Assembly (NCBI GenBank): GCA_900550455.1
Contig: URSE01000026.1
Span: 1 to 14,099 of the forward strand
Direction: 5' to 3'
Length of the DNA stretch: 14,099 nucleotides
Source: an uncultured Veillonella sp.
GTDB lineage: Bacteria > Bacillota > Negativicutes > Veillonellales > Veillonellaceae
The notes below the pieces were generated by a model that was not told the DNA's origin, did not search any database, and saw nothing but the letters and a program-made list of their open reading frames with translations. Both the position numbers and the translations under genes were made by a program. Each line of letters starts with the position of its first letter. Position 1 is the stretch's first letter. Below are positions 1-6,804 of the stretch, piece by piece.

Positions 1-109
1 AAGAAGAACAAACAAACTAAATACCAAGAATACACTCATAATCAAAGGATTTTATAACATCAGTCTATACAAATTTATTGCCCTATGCAGGTTTATAAGG
101 AGAATTTAG

Positions 110-118
110 TGCTATAAT
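110..118 (+). promoter_or_regulatory. Extended -10 promoter of the 2-hydroxyacid dehydrogenase gene
   Basis: TGCTATAAT (110-118) is a perfect TATAAT hexamer preceded by the TGn extension. The predicted transcription start is near 125, giving a leader of fewer than 20 nt. The best upstream -35 candidate, TTTATA at 92-97, is weak and spaced only 15 bp away, which fits an extended -10 promoter that depends little on a -35. No operator-like palindrome was seen in 1-110. Confidence 0.7.
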
Positions 119-129
119 ACAAGCTATAT

Positions 130-135
130 AGGAGG
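130..135 (+). promoter_or_regulatory. Ribosome binding site of the dehydrogenase gene
   Basis: A perfect AGGAGG sits 7 nt before the ATG at 143, which fixes the start codon. Confidence 0.85.
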
Positions 136-142
136 TCTAATT

Positions 143-1096
143 ATGTCTATTAAATTACGAAAAATCGGTATTATCGGGGCCGGTCATGTCGGCTCCCATG
201 TTGCACTCTCCCTAGCCACACAAGGCCAAGTAGATGAACTCTATATAGCAGATGTGGATAAGGATAAGGCTATTTCTCAAGCTGAGGACATTAAGGATTC
301 TACTTCCTACCTACCTCATCAAGTGAGAGCTTATGCTGTTCCCGTAGAGGACTTGGGCGACTGCGATATCATCGTCAACGCCTCTGGCCTACTCCCTGTA
401 AAGGGGCAAGACCGCTTAGATATGTTAGCCGGCACCATCAATATCTGCAAGGACATCATTCCTCGTCTTAAAAAGTCAGGTTTCTCTGGTATCATTATTT
501 CCATCTCCAACCCTGCTGATGTTATAGCAGCTTACTTGCAAAAGCACTTGGACTATCCAAAACACAAGATCATCTCTTCTGGTACAGCTTTGGATTCTGC
601 TCGTCTACAAATGCTCTTATCCCAAAAGTACAATATCTCTCCTAAGTCCTTCCAAGCCTATGCTATGGGGGAACACGGTTTCTCCTCTATGATTCCCTTC
701 TCCCGCATCATGATAGGCGGCAAGAGTCTTTACCAACTCCAAGAAGATATGCCAGACCGCTTCCCTCCTTTGGATGAAGAGGCCCTCAATGAAGCCGTTA
801 AACACCAAGGCTATGTAGTTCTCAACGGCAAAGGGTCTACAGAATTCGGCATTGCTACAGCTACAGTCGAATTAATTCGTGCTATCTTGCACGATGAAAA
901 GAAAATTCTCCCTTGCTCTGTTGCCTTGGATGGCCATTATGGTGAAGAACATGTCTATGCCTCCACCCCTGTTATCTTAGGTAAAAACGGCGTAGAAGCT
1001 ATCATTGAACTCCCTATGACCGATAAAGAGCAAGAACTCTTCCACAAATCTTGCAAACTTATCCGGTCTTACATGGCTAAAGCAGAGGAAATCTAG
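143..1096 (+). CDS. LDH/MDH-superfamily NAD-dependent L-2-hydroxyacid dehydrogenase, HicDH-like
   Basis: This 317-residue protein is full length for the lactate/malate dehydrogenase superfamily and should interconvert a 2-hydroxyacid and a 2-oxoacid with NAD in the cytosol. The N-terminal Rossmann fold shows GAGHVG (12-17) and an acidic residue at 37 for the NAD ribose. Family catalytic residues are present: R91 in the mobile loop, N123 (SNP), D151 and R154 (DSAR), and H178 (GEHG). The position that is Gln in lactate and Arg in malate dehydrogenases is Pro85, and GEHG is followed by Phe instead of the usual Asp/Asn. The segments ISNPADVI and VLNGKG resemble L-2-hydroxyisocaproate dehydrogenase of lactobacilli (from memory). 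The substrate therefore cannot be named. It is the only plus-strand gene here, and it converges on the transporter gene next to the lar operon. An alternative is a Veillonella-type malate-lactate transhydrogenase. Confidence 0.85.
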   Translation: MSIKLRKIGIIGAGHVGSHVALSLATQGQVDELYIADVDKDKAISQAEDIKDSTSYLPHQVRAYAVPVEDLGDCDIIVNASGLLPVKGQDRLDMLAGTINICKDIIPRLKKSGFSGIIISISNPADVIAAYLQKHLDYPKHKIISSGTALDSARLQMLLSQKYNISPKSFQAYAMGEHGFSSMIPFSRIMIGGKSLYQLQEDMPDRFPPLDEEALNEAVKHQGYVVLNGKGSTEFGIATATVELIRAILHDEKKILPCSVALDGHYGEEHVYASTPVILGKNGVEAIIELPMTDKEQELFHKSCKLIRSYMAKAEEI

Positions 1097-1111
1097 TAAA
1101 AGTACCCATGC

Positions 1112-1150
1112 AAAAAAGAAGCCTTCTCCTTAGAGTAAGGCTTCTTTTTT
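1112..1150. terminator. Bidirectional intrinsic terminator between convergent genes
   Basis: Two perfect 14-nt complementary arms (1112-1125 and 1137-1150) flank an 11-nt loop. The arms begin with six A and end with six T, so both transcripts see a GC-containing stem (core GAAGCCTT) followed by a U run. It lies 15 bp after the dehydrogenase stop codon and 27 bp after the transporter stop codon, so it can end both. Confidence 0.9.
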
Positions 1151-1177
1151 ATTATATAGGGAAGTCTAATAGACTTA

Positions 1178-2467
1178 TTATTTGGCTTTTTTTCCAGTAA
1201 AGCCATATTGAATGGTGAGGACCAAGAGAGCTGCTAAGAGCATAGCACCGCCCATAATATAATACCCCACATCAAAAGATCCTGTGTTAACCTTAATCCA
1301 AGCCATCATGTTAGGGCCAACCCAGCCTCCCACATTACCGCAAGAGTTGATGAGGGCAATGGACCCTGCAGCTGCAGGTCCTGTTAAGAAGGTAGTTGGA
1401 ATGGTCCACCAAACGCCCATGGCTGCATGGATCCCGATAGCAGACATACAGACGAGCACAAGGGCTAGGACCAAATTTGAGGCAAATGGCGATAAGGCAA
1501 GACCTACAGCCCCTACTGTCAAGGCTCCCGCTACATGCCAAACCTTATCCCCTGTGAGAGTAGCCGTCTTAGAGATAATCAATTGTACTACTAGGGCTGC
1601 CATCATAGGGATAGCGATAGCGCCTCCCAAGAGGGATGTTGAAAGGCCCGATAATTCTTTGAGAACTGTTGGCATCCAGAAGTAAAAGCCCCAGAAACCT
1701 ACAACCCAAAGGAAGTAGATAAGACAAAGCTTAAGTACCTTTGGATCAGTGAAGGCCTTACGAATAGAGTAGCGCTTCACCTTGTGCATGGCCTCCTTCT
1801 CTTTTTCATAGTTTTCTGTAAGATAATCCTTTTCTTCCTGGGAGAGCCAAGATACTTGGTCTGGTCTATCCTTAACAGCAAAGAAAAAGATGATGGCAAA
1901 GATAAGGGCTGGTACTGCTTCTAAGATAAAGAGCGCCTGCCAACCATGCAGGCCGAAGAAGGATGATTCTAGTAGGACCCCCGCAATGGGAGCCCCTAAT
2001 ATATTGGACAAGAGAAGGGATGTCAACATGAGGCTTGTCGCTCTAGACCGTTCTGCTGCGGTAAACCATCGTGGGAAGAGGACCGAATAAATAACAGGAT
2101 ACAGGGAGGCCTCGGCGGCCCCCAAGAGGAAGCGACAGAGGTAGAATTCAAACTCCGTAGACACAAAAGCCATAAATATGGATACGAGCCCCCAAGTGAA
2201 CATGATACGGGCAATCCATTTTGTAGCAGAAAAATGGGCCGCCACAAGAGACCCTGGGATTTCAAAAATTAGGTAGCCCACAAAGAATATGCCCGCACCC
2301 ATGCCAAAGACCTCTGGGGTAATCCAAGTCAAGTCTTGGGTCATGGTCAACTTAGCATAAGCGATGTTTACCCTATCTATACAGGCGATAATAGAAACCA
2401 GAAATACGGGAAAGATAATTCGCCAATCCCTGACTCGTTTCATATGCTGTAATAGGTTTGCATCCAT
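1178..2467 (-). CDS. MFS transporter, anion:cation symporter (ACS)-like family
   Basis: This 429-residue inner-membrane protein has about 12 hydrophobic segments, the usual size for a major facilitator. The ACS-type look rests on IDRVNIA (30-36) at the end of TM1, the GWQALFILEAVPA stretch (175-187) around TM6, a charged central loop (about 199-240, rich in Lys and Glu), and a late NSCGNVGGWVGP segment. Family members import organic anions such as tartrate, glucarate, phthalate or other carboxylates with protons or sodium. The exact substrate is not readable from the sequence. Its position between the dehydrogenase and the lar genes suggests a 2-hydroxyacid (inference). The ATG at 2465-2467 is supported by GAGGAG at 2475-2480, 7 nt upstream. 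It has its own promoter and a terminator-like hairpin in its leader, so it is probably regulated separately from lar. Confidence 0.85.
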   Translation of the reverse strand: MDANLLQHMKRVRDWRIIFPVFLVSIIACIDRVNIAYAKLTMTQDLTWITPEVFGMGAGIFFVGYLIFEIPGSLVAAHFSATKWIARIMFTWGLVSIFMAFVSTEFEFYLCRFLLGAAEASLYPVIYSVLFPRWFTAAERSRATSLMLTSLLLSNILGAPIAGVLLESSFFGLHGWQALFILEAVPALIFAIIFFFAVKDRPDQVSWLSQEEKDYLTENYEKEKEAMHKVKRYSIRKAFTDPKVLKLCLIYFLWVVGFWGFYFWMPTVLKELSGLSTSLLGGAIAIPMMAALVVQLIISKTATLTGDKVWHVAGALTVGAVGLALSPFASNLVLALVLVCMSAIGIHAAMGVWWTIPTTFLTGPAAAGSIALINSCGNVGGWVGPNMMAWIKVNTGSFDVGYYIMGGAMLLAALLVLTIQYGFTGKKAK

Positions 2468-2495
2468 AAACTTTCTCCTCTCATCAAGAAGGTAT

Positions 2496-2518
2496 AAAAA
2501 AAACGTCCCCCTTGGGAC
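2496..2518 (-). terminator. Terminator-like hairpin in the transporter leader (possible attenuator)
   Basis: On the minus strand GTCCC, loop AAGG and GGGAC (2518 down to 2505) form a 5-bp GC-rich stem, followed by one G and eight T (2503-2496). It lies between the predicted transporter promoter and the transporter ribosome binding site, so it would be transcribed in the leader. Either it causes attenuation, or it stops readthrough from upstream. Confidence 0.5.
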
Positions 2519-2527
2519 CTATTATGT

Positions 2528-2581
2528 AAAGACAAACTATATCCATTATCAAATGTTTATTTCAAGTGGACATTTGTCTTT
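2528..2581. repeat. Nested inverted repeats around the transporter promoter (candidate operator)
   Basis: CAAATGT (2550-2556) and ACATTTG (2570-2576) are perfect 7-bp arms flanking the -35 hexamer with a 13-nt spacer. A second pair, AAAGACAAA (2528-2536) and TTTGTCTTT (2573-2581), overlaps the -10/start region on one side and the far side of the -35 on the other. Symmetry around a promoter fits a regulator site, but no known consensus was recognised and the region is A/T-rich. Confidence 0.4.
2536..2565 (-). promoter_or_regulatory. Sigma-A-type promoter of the MFS transporter
   Basis: On the minus strand, TTGAAA (2565-2560, five of six to consensus) and TATAGT (2541-2536, five of six) are separated by 18 bp. 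The predicted start is near 2529, giving a leader of about 62 nt before the ATG at 2467. Confidence 0.6.
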
Positions 2582-2650
2582 TTAATATGTTCCTATCCTA
2601 CAATGCCCTTCTCACTTTGTCAATATAAAACACTACCTCCCTACATAAAT

Positions 2651-2685
2651 AAAGCAAGTTAACCAAATTGGCTAACTTGCTTTTT
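2651..2685 (-). terminator. Intrinsic terminator after the lar operon
   Basis: AAAGCAAGTTA (2651-2661) pairs perfectly with TAACTTGCTTT (2673-2683), with possible CC/GG pairing inside the 11-nt loop. It starts about 64 bp after the larB stop. On the minus strand the stem runs into a T-rich stretch (CTTTATTTAT). On the plus strand it is followed by five T, so it may work in both directions. Confidence 0.75.
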
Positions 2686-2746
2686 CTATTTTCAAATTTT
2701 AATAACTAATAACTTAAACCGAAAACTCTTAATGACCCTATTGAGA

Positions 2747-3499
2747 CTATAAGTGATTGATTAAGCTAGCATTATAGGCGGCTCCAAAACCATTGTCTAT
2801 ATTTACTACAGAAATTCCATTGGCACAAGAATTAAGCATACCCAAGAGGGCACTAATCCCCCCTAAGTTGGCGCCATAGCCTACCGATGTAGGGACTGCA
2901 ATAACAGGCGCCGCCACCAAACCCGCCACGACACTAGGTAAAGCCCCTTCCATACCGGCTACCGCAATGATGACCTTAGCCTGGCGTATTCGGTCTAAGT
3001 TAGCGAAAAGGCGATGGATACCAGCTACGCCCACATCAGTAATCTTCTCCACGCGGTTACCCAAAATACGAGCTGTTTCATAGGCTTCCTCTACTACCCC
3101 ATTGTCAGCTGTACCGGCGGATACAATAGCAATCATCGAATCCGTTTCTTCTGGCTCGGTCAACAAGATAGAAATGGTATGCCCCCGATCATTATAAGAA
3201 ATAGATATGTCTCCTAGACGTTCTTTAAGTAAGTCATAGACCTCTCTATTGGTCCGCGTAATTAGTATATTCTGTCCCACTTCTGCCATACATTTAGTAA
3301 TGGATAAGATTTCTCCCGGGCTCTTACCCTGACCAAAGATGACCTCTGGATAGCCTGTTCGACTTTCCCGTTGGGTATCAACTTTAGCACAACCAATATC
3401 CTTGAAGGGATAGTCCTTCAAGATTTGATAGGCTTGATCGTTAGATAGCTCATGCTTTTGAATCGCCTCAACGAGTTGGCAAATCTCCCTTTCTCTCAT
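2747..3499 (-). CDS. larB: LarB, nickel-pincer cofactor biosynthesis carboxylase/hydrolase
   Basis: LarB starts cofactor synthesis: it carboxylates the pyridinium ring of nicotinic acid adenine dinucleotide and hydrolyses the phosphoanhydride, giving the biscarboxylic mononucleotide used by LarE. The 250 residues fit the family. The N-terminal third holds TGYPEVIFGQGKSP (48-61). The C-terminal PurE-like (AIR carboxylase-type) domain shows VSAGTADNGVVEEA (126-139), DVGVAGIHRL (155-164), AGMEGALPSVVAGL (181-194) and the end PTSVGYGANLGG. Cys225 in the SCANG segment matches the family cysteine reported to bind the pyridine ring covalently in the Lactobacillus plantarum enzyme. The ATG at 3497-3499 overlaps the larE stop as ATGA, with AAAGGA about 8 nt upstream, so larB is the last gene of a coupled larA-C-E-B operon. 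Confidence 0.93.
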   Translation of the reverse strand: MREREICQLVEAIQKHELSNDQAYQILKDYPFKDIGCAKVDTQRESRTGYPEVIFGQGKSPGEILSITKCMAEVGQNILITRTNREVYDLLKERLGDISISYNDRGHTISILLTEPEETDSMIAIVSAGTADNGVVEEAYETARILGNRVEKITDVGVAGIHRLFANLDRIRQAKVIIAVAGMEGALPSVVAGLVAAPVIAVPTSVGYGANLGGISALLGMLNSCANGISVVNIDNGFGAAYNASLINHL

Positions 3500-4269
3500 G
3501 CCAACACATCCTTTCTCAATCCTCTTAGGTCTAGGCTAATCTGCCCTTTTATACGGCTGTCCAAGCTTTTAATAAGCTCTTTGAAAGCAGGGTCCTTTAA
3601 CAACTCGGACATTGAGTCATAGGGCAACTCAATCCTTAAATTAGCTCCATCATAACGGCCCCTCACATTAGCGTACCCATAGGCTATCAAGAGATTTTCC
3701 GCCCATTCTATGGTCTCTAAATCAGCCTGGGTAAACTTATAGTCGTGTGGCAAACGAGTCAAAAGGCAGGCATAAGAGGGTTTATCCCCTGTAGGCAGGC
3801 CCAACTCTTTAGAATAATACCGTATTTGATGCTTCCTCAGAACTGCAAGAGGAGAAATAACTCCCAATTCCTTCAAGGCTCTAAGGCCAGGACGATACTC
3901 TCCTAAATCATCATGATTTGTACCATCAGCAAAGTGAGAAAAACCCATTTGCTTTCCCACTTCTATAAGCTTAGTAAAAACAGCCTTTTTACACAGGTAA
4001 CAGCGGTCCTCTGGATTGGTTTTGACCGCATCATCCACGGTCACATCAATGATTTCATGAGGAATACCATAGGTCTTGGCAAATTCAATTGCCTCTCTAA
4101 TCTCCCGCCCAGAAATATAAGGGGATCGCATAGTCATCGCCACCATCTTATCCCCTAAGATCTGATGGGCTAGATAAACCAATAAGGAGGAGTCCACTCC
4201 TCCCGAAAAGGCTACGGCTAACTTTTCTAATCCTTCTATGCCCTTTTTTACTTCTTCAATTGCTTCCAT
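3496..4269 (-). CDS. larE: LarE, ATP-dependent sulfur insertion enzyme of nickel-pincer cofactor synthesis (three-Cys type)
   Basis: LarE adenylates the two carboxylates of the LarB product and converts them to thiocarboxylates. From the ATG at 4267-4269 the protein has 257 residues. The PP-loop SGGVDS lies at 22-27, followed by the ADGTNHDDLGEYRPG region (114-128). Three cysteines stand out: Cys90 and Cys93 in a CYLC motif, and Cys168 in PSYACLLTR. In the family a single cysteine at the last position is sacrificed as sulfur donor, whereas forms with all three bind a [4Fe-4S] cluster and can act catalytically. This protein looks like the latter. The frame is open upstream to a TTG at 4335, but those 22 extra residues lie inside larC and would displace the P-loop from its usual place near residue 25. 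No strong ribosome binding site precedes 4269, so translation is probably coupled to larC, which it overlaps by 22 nt. Confidence 0.92.
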   Translation of the reverse strand: MEAIEEVKKGIEGLEKLAVAFSGGVDSSLLVYLAHQILGDKMVAMTMRSPYISGREIREAIEFAKTYGIPHEIIDVTVDDAVKTNPEDRCYLCKKAVFTKLIEVGKQMGFSHFADGTNHDDLGEYRPGLRALKELGVISPLAVLRKHQIRYYSKELGLPTGDKPSYACLLTRLPHDYKFTQADLETIEWAENLLIAYGYANVRGRYDGANLRIELPYDSMSELLKDPAFKELIKSLDSRIKGQISLDLRGLRKDVLA

Positions 4270-5453
4270 GTCTCTATCGCTTCGTCTCTCACTGCTTGTA
4301 AGCTTACACCATGAGCTAAGGCACTGGCTCGACAATCATCAAATTCCGCCTTCACCCTAAGCGGCGTCTCATCTAGATAAGTCACCTTAAGCCCTATAGG
4401 ACCATATATGGTTCCTACCCTTTGAACTTCTCTTTTTAACTCCCGCTTTTTCACCTCATAAGTCCGTAGACCAATGGCGGTCGTATGAATAAAGACCAAC
4501 CTTTCTAAACATTCTAAGTCCTCTTCCCTACAAAGAAGACTGAGTTTACAAGCAGGCCGTCCTTTCTTCATACCAATGGCTGTAGTAAAGACATCTAGTG
4601 CCCCTCCTTTAAGTAGTTCTTGGCAAGCAAAGGATAGGGACTCTCCGTCCATGTCATCAATATTAGTTTCCACCATATACTGTTGGCTCACCTTACTAGT
4701 CCTATGACCTAAGCCCTCTTGGCAGGCCATGACCCGAAGGGCATTAGGGAAGTTAGCGTCTTTCTTACCAGCACCATAAGCCACCCTATCAATACGCCCC
4801 GAAAAGGTGTCCACAAAATCACTAGCTAAACACTTAATAATTGCCATACCAGTTGGCGTAGTTTGTTCAAAATCAGCGCCTCCCAGTGTCACGGGCAGAC
4901 CCTTAGCTAGTTCTACAACAGCTGGTGCAGGCACAGGAAGGGTCCCATGGGCACAGGTCACATTGCCGCCACCTAGGGCAACTGATGTAGCCACGATCTT
5001 TGGCTTACCTAAGGCTTCGTAACAAATACAGGCACCTACAATATCCACGATAGAATCAATAGCACCAACCTCATGGAAGTGGACTTCTAGAGGGTCCTTA
5101 CCATGTACATGCCCCTCCGCCTGAGCTATAAGGGCAAATATTTCTAAGGCCTTATCTACAACAAAGTCCGAGAGGCTGGATTCCCTAATAATCTTTTCGA
5201 TATCCCTAAAATGGCGGCCATGATGACTACTAGCTTGATTTTGGTCATGATGCTCTTTCAGAATTACATCAAATTGAGTGGCCCGGATGCCAGCTTTCAA
5301 AACTTCCTGACAGGTCAGGCTATACTCATGATCAAGACCTAATCTAGCCAATTGGGATTCTAGATAAGAAAAATCTACACCTAAGTCCAACATGGCTCCT
5401 ATATTCATATCCCCACTTATGCCTCTTTTACAGTCGTAGAAAAGGGTTTTCAC
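4248..5453 (-). CDS. larC: LarC, CTP-dependent nickel insertase (cyclometallase), single continuous frame
   Basis: LarC inserts nickel into the bis-thiocarboxylate made by LarE, using CTP, and releases the nickel-pincer nucleotide. The 401-residue protein has family motifs in order: GISGDM (11-16), a His-rich linker (HH at 68-69 and 77-78, H81) suited to nickel holding, HVHG (115-118), HFHEVG (125-130), HGTLPVPAPA (169-178), TTPTGMA (198-204), and VETNIDDMDGE (261-271) opening the C-terminal LarC2-like domain. In Lactobacillus plantarum the two halves are joined by programmed frameshifting. Here no frameshift is needed. The start is a GTG at 5451-5453, chosen because AGGAGG (5461-5466) lies 7 nt upstream and the larA stop is only 2 nt away. 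It overlaps the chosen larE start by 22 nt. Confidence 0.93.
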   Translation of the reverse strand: MKTLFYDCKRGISGDMNIGAMLDLGVDFSYLESQLARLGLDHEYSLTCQEVLKAGIRATQFDVILKEHHDQNQASSHHGRHFRDIEKIIRESSLSDFVVDKALEIFALIAQAEGHVHGKDPLEVHFHEVGAIDSIVDIVGACICYEALGKPKIVATSVALGGGNVTCAHGTLPVPAPAVVELAKGLPVTLGGADFEQTTPTGMAIIKCLASDFVDTFSGRIDRVAYGAGKKDANFPNALRVMACQEGLGHRTSKVSQQYMVETNIDDMDGESLSFACQELLKGGALDVFTTAIGMKKGRPACKLSLLCREEDLECLERLVFIHTTAIGLRTYEVKKRELKREVQRVGTIYGPIGLKVTYLDETPLRVKAEFDDCRASALAHGVSLQAVRDEAIETWKQLKK

Positions 5454-5455
5454 AC

Positions 5456-6709
5456 TTAAGCCTCCTTAGGAACGGACATAGAACCAAATGGCAAGATAAC
5501 TACGGATGCATCTGGCCCTTTTTCAGCTAGGGCTTCATCCAAAGCCTTTTGTAAATCATGATATGGTTTGAGATGAACAGCTTTCATATCTTCATCGGAC
5601 AAGTCAGATACGGCCCAAGTTTGTGCCCACAGAGAAATTTCTGCCATCTTAGCCGCCTTGTGGTAGCCCAAATGGAATTCTTGATCAATCTTTTTCAAAA
5701 CTTCTTCTCCTGTTGGAGCTGATGCCATAAGCTTAAAGAATGGTTTAGGGCCGATCCCTGTGCGGCATTTAGCTACCATAATGAGGATGCCATCCTGAGC
5801 CAAGGCTAATTTGCCATTATCCAAGGCTTTTTGAGCCTGGTAGAGGTCAACATCCATAGGATATGGAGCTACAGAAATAACGATATCCGCTTTTTTAGGA
5901 ATGGTTACGCAGAATACCTCATCGGCCTTTTCTACGCATTGATCAAAGCTAGCAAAGAGGTCCCCACAAGAAACGAAGTATACCCCATGTTCACTATCCA
6001 ATACGGTTTGGATGGAGAATACGTCGATATCTTTGAGAACTTTCATCGCATCGATCATATCTTCATGAACTGGATTCCCTGCGAGGGCCAAGGCTTGCGC
6101 CTTATGGGACAAGGCTAGTTTATGGTTTTGTTCGATGGTTTCATACTTAGCTACCCCTGGCAAAAAGGCCTTACGACCGCCTGTATAACCGGCAAAATAA
6201 TGGGGTTCCACAGAACCGATAACAACAACCTTCTTAGCTTCTGCTACGATAGAATTAAGGTACATTTCCGTTCCATTGGCACTAGCCCCCAAGTAGGTCA
6301 TAGGGTCATTTTTAGCATCGTGGTTATGAAGTTCGTCCTTAGCAGCGATTTCTTCGTAGATTTCCTTGGAGAAGATCATATGATATTCTTCCAAGTTCCC
6401 CACCCTGTGACAGCCGGTAGCTATAATAAATGTTTTTTTGCGGTCTCTAATCTTAGGGTAAATTTCCTTCAAGATCTTAGCCGTAGGTGTAGGACGAGTC
6501 CCATCATTAACAATGATAACCAGTGGATCATCACCAGCGATAAAATCATCAAAGGATTTTTGTTGCACTGGATGGGCTAAGGCTTCCTTAATTAATGTTT
6601 CCTCATCCTTTTTTTCCACTTGATTAGGATTAAAAATACCCAACAAATTCTTTTGGTCCAACTTTAGATTGATAACTTCATCCTTACCATAACGAATTGG
6701 AATTTCCAT
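5456..6709 (-). CDS. larA: LarA-family nickel-pincer-dependent 2-hydroxyacid (lactate) racemase
   Basis: LarA racemises D- and L-lactate by hydride transfer to the nickel-pincer nucleotide. The 417 residues match the family length, and nearly every reported active-site residue of the Lactobacillus plantarum enzyme can be placed: D69 and R72 in NDGTRPTPT, H101 in ATGCHR, H170 and cofactor-anchoring K180 in VEPHYFAGYTGGRKA, nickel ligand H196 in EQNHKLA, and Q291 and K294 in YQAQKALDNGK. The protein should thus be active. LarA homologues also include racemases for malate, 2-hydroxyglutarate, phenyllactate and short aliphatic hydroxyacids, so lactate is only the default substrate. The ATG at 6707-6709 has AGGAGG at 6715-6720, 5 nt upstream. 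It is first in the operon larA-C-E-B and has a CRP/FNR-like palindrome upstream. Confidence 0.92.
   Translation of the reverse strand: MEIPIRYGKDEVINLKLDQKNLLGIFNPNQVEKKDEETLIKEALAHPVQQKSFDDFIAGDDPLVIIVNDGTRPTPTAKILKEIYPKIRDRKKTFIIATGCHRVGNLEEYHMIFSKEIYEEIAAKDELHNHDAKNDPMTYLGASANGTEMYLNSIVAEAKKVVVIGSVEPHYFAGYTGGRKAFLPGVAKYETIEQNHKLALSHKAQALALAGNPVHEDMIDAMKVLKDIDVFSIQTVLDSEHGVYFVSCGDLFASFDQCVEKADEVFCVTIPKKADIVISVAPYPMDVDLYQAQKALDNGKLALAQDGILIMVAKCRTGIGPKPFFKLMASAPTGEEVLKKIDQEFHLGYHKAAKMAEISLWAQTWAVSDLSDEDMKAVHLKPYHDLQKALDEALAEKGPDASVVILPFGSMSVPKEA
5461..5466 (-). promoter_or_regulatory. Ribosome binding site that decides the GTG start of larC
   Basis: A perfect minus-strand AGGAGG sits inside the last codons of larA, 7 nt before a GTG at 5453. 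It supports the GTG start. Confidence 0.75.
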
Positions 6710-6804
6710 GGCAACCTCCTAAGCTTAGCGCTTTTACATAAGAGCACAGATACAGGTAATCATAAGTAAGCAAAATCCAGGATAGAGATACCCTCATCTA
6801 GAGC

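Noticed and set aside
1..109. Extra gene or RNA upstream of the dehydrogenase
   Set aside because: The stretch is A/T-rich, with no open frame that has a ribosome binding site and no stable stem.
1284..1685. Plus-strand open frame of 133 codons opposite the MFS transporter
   Set aside because: It is antisense to a well-supported gene, has no ribosome binding site of note, and its protein has no recognisable features.
2641..2690. Stem-loop at 2651-2683 as a leader element of the MFS transporter
   Set aside because: It lies upstream of the predicted transporter promoter and just after larB, so it is better read as the lar terminator.
3496..4335. Longer LarE starting at 4335
   Set aside because: The upstream start is a TTG, the extra 22 residues lie within larC, and they move the PP-loop far from its usual place near residue 25. 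The ATG at 4269 fits better.
6122..6580. Plus-strand open frame of 152 codons opposite larA
   Set aside because: larA keeps all its active-site residues on the other strand, so this frame is an antisense shadow.
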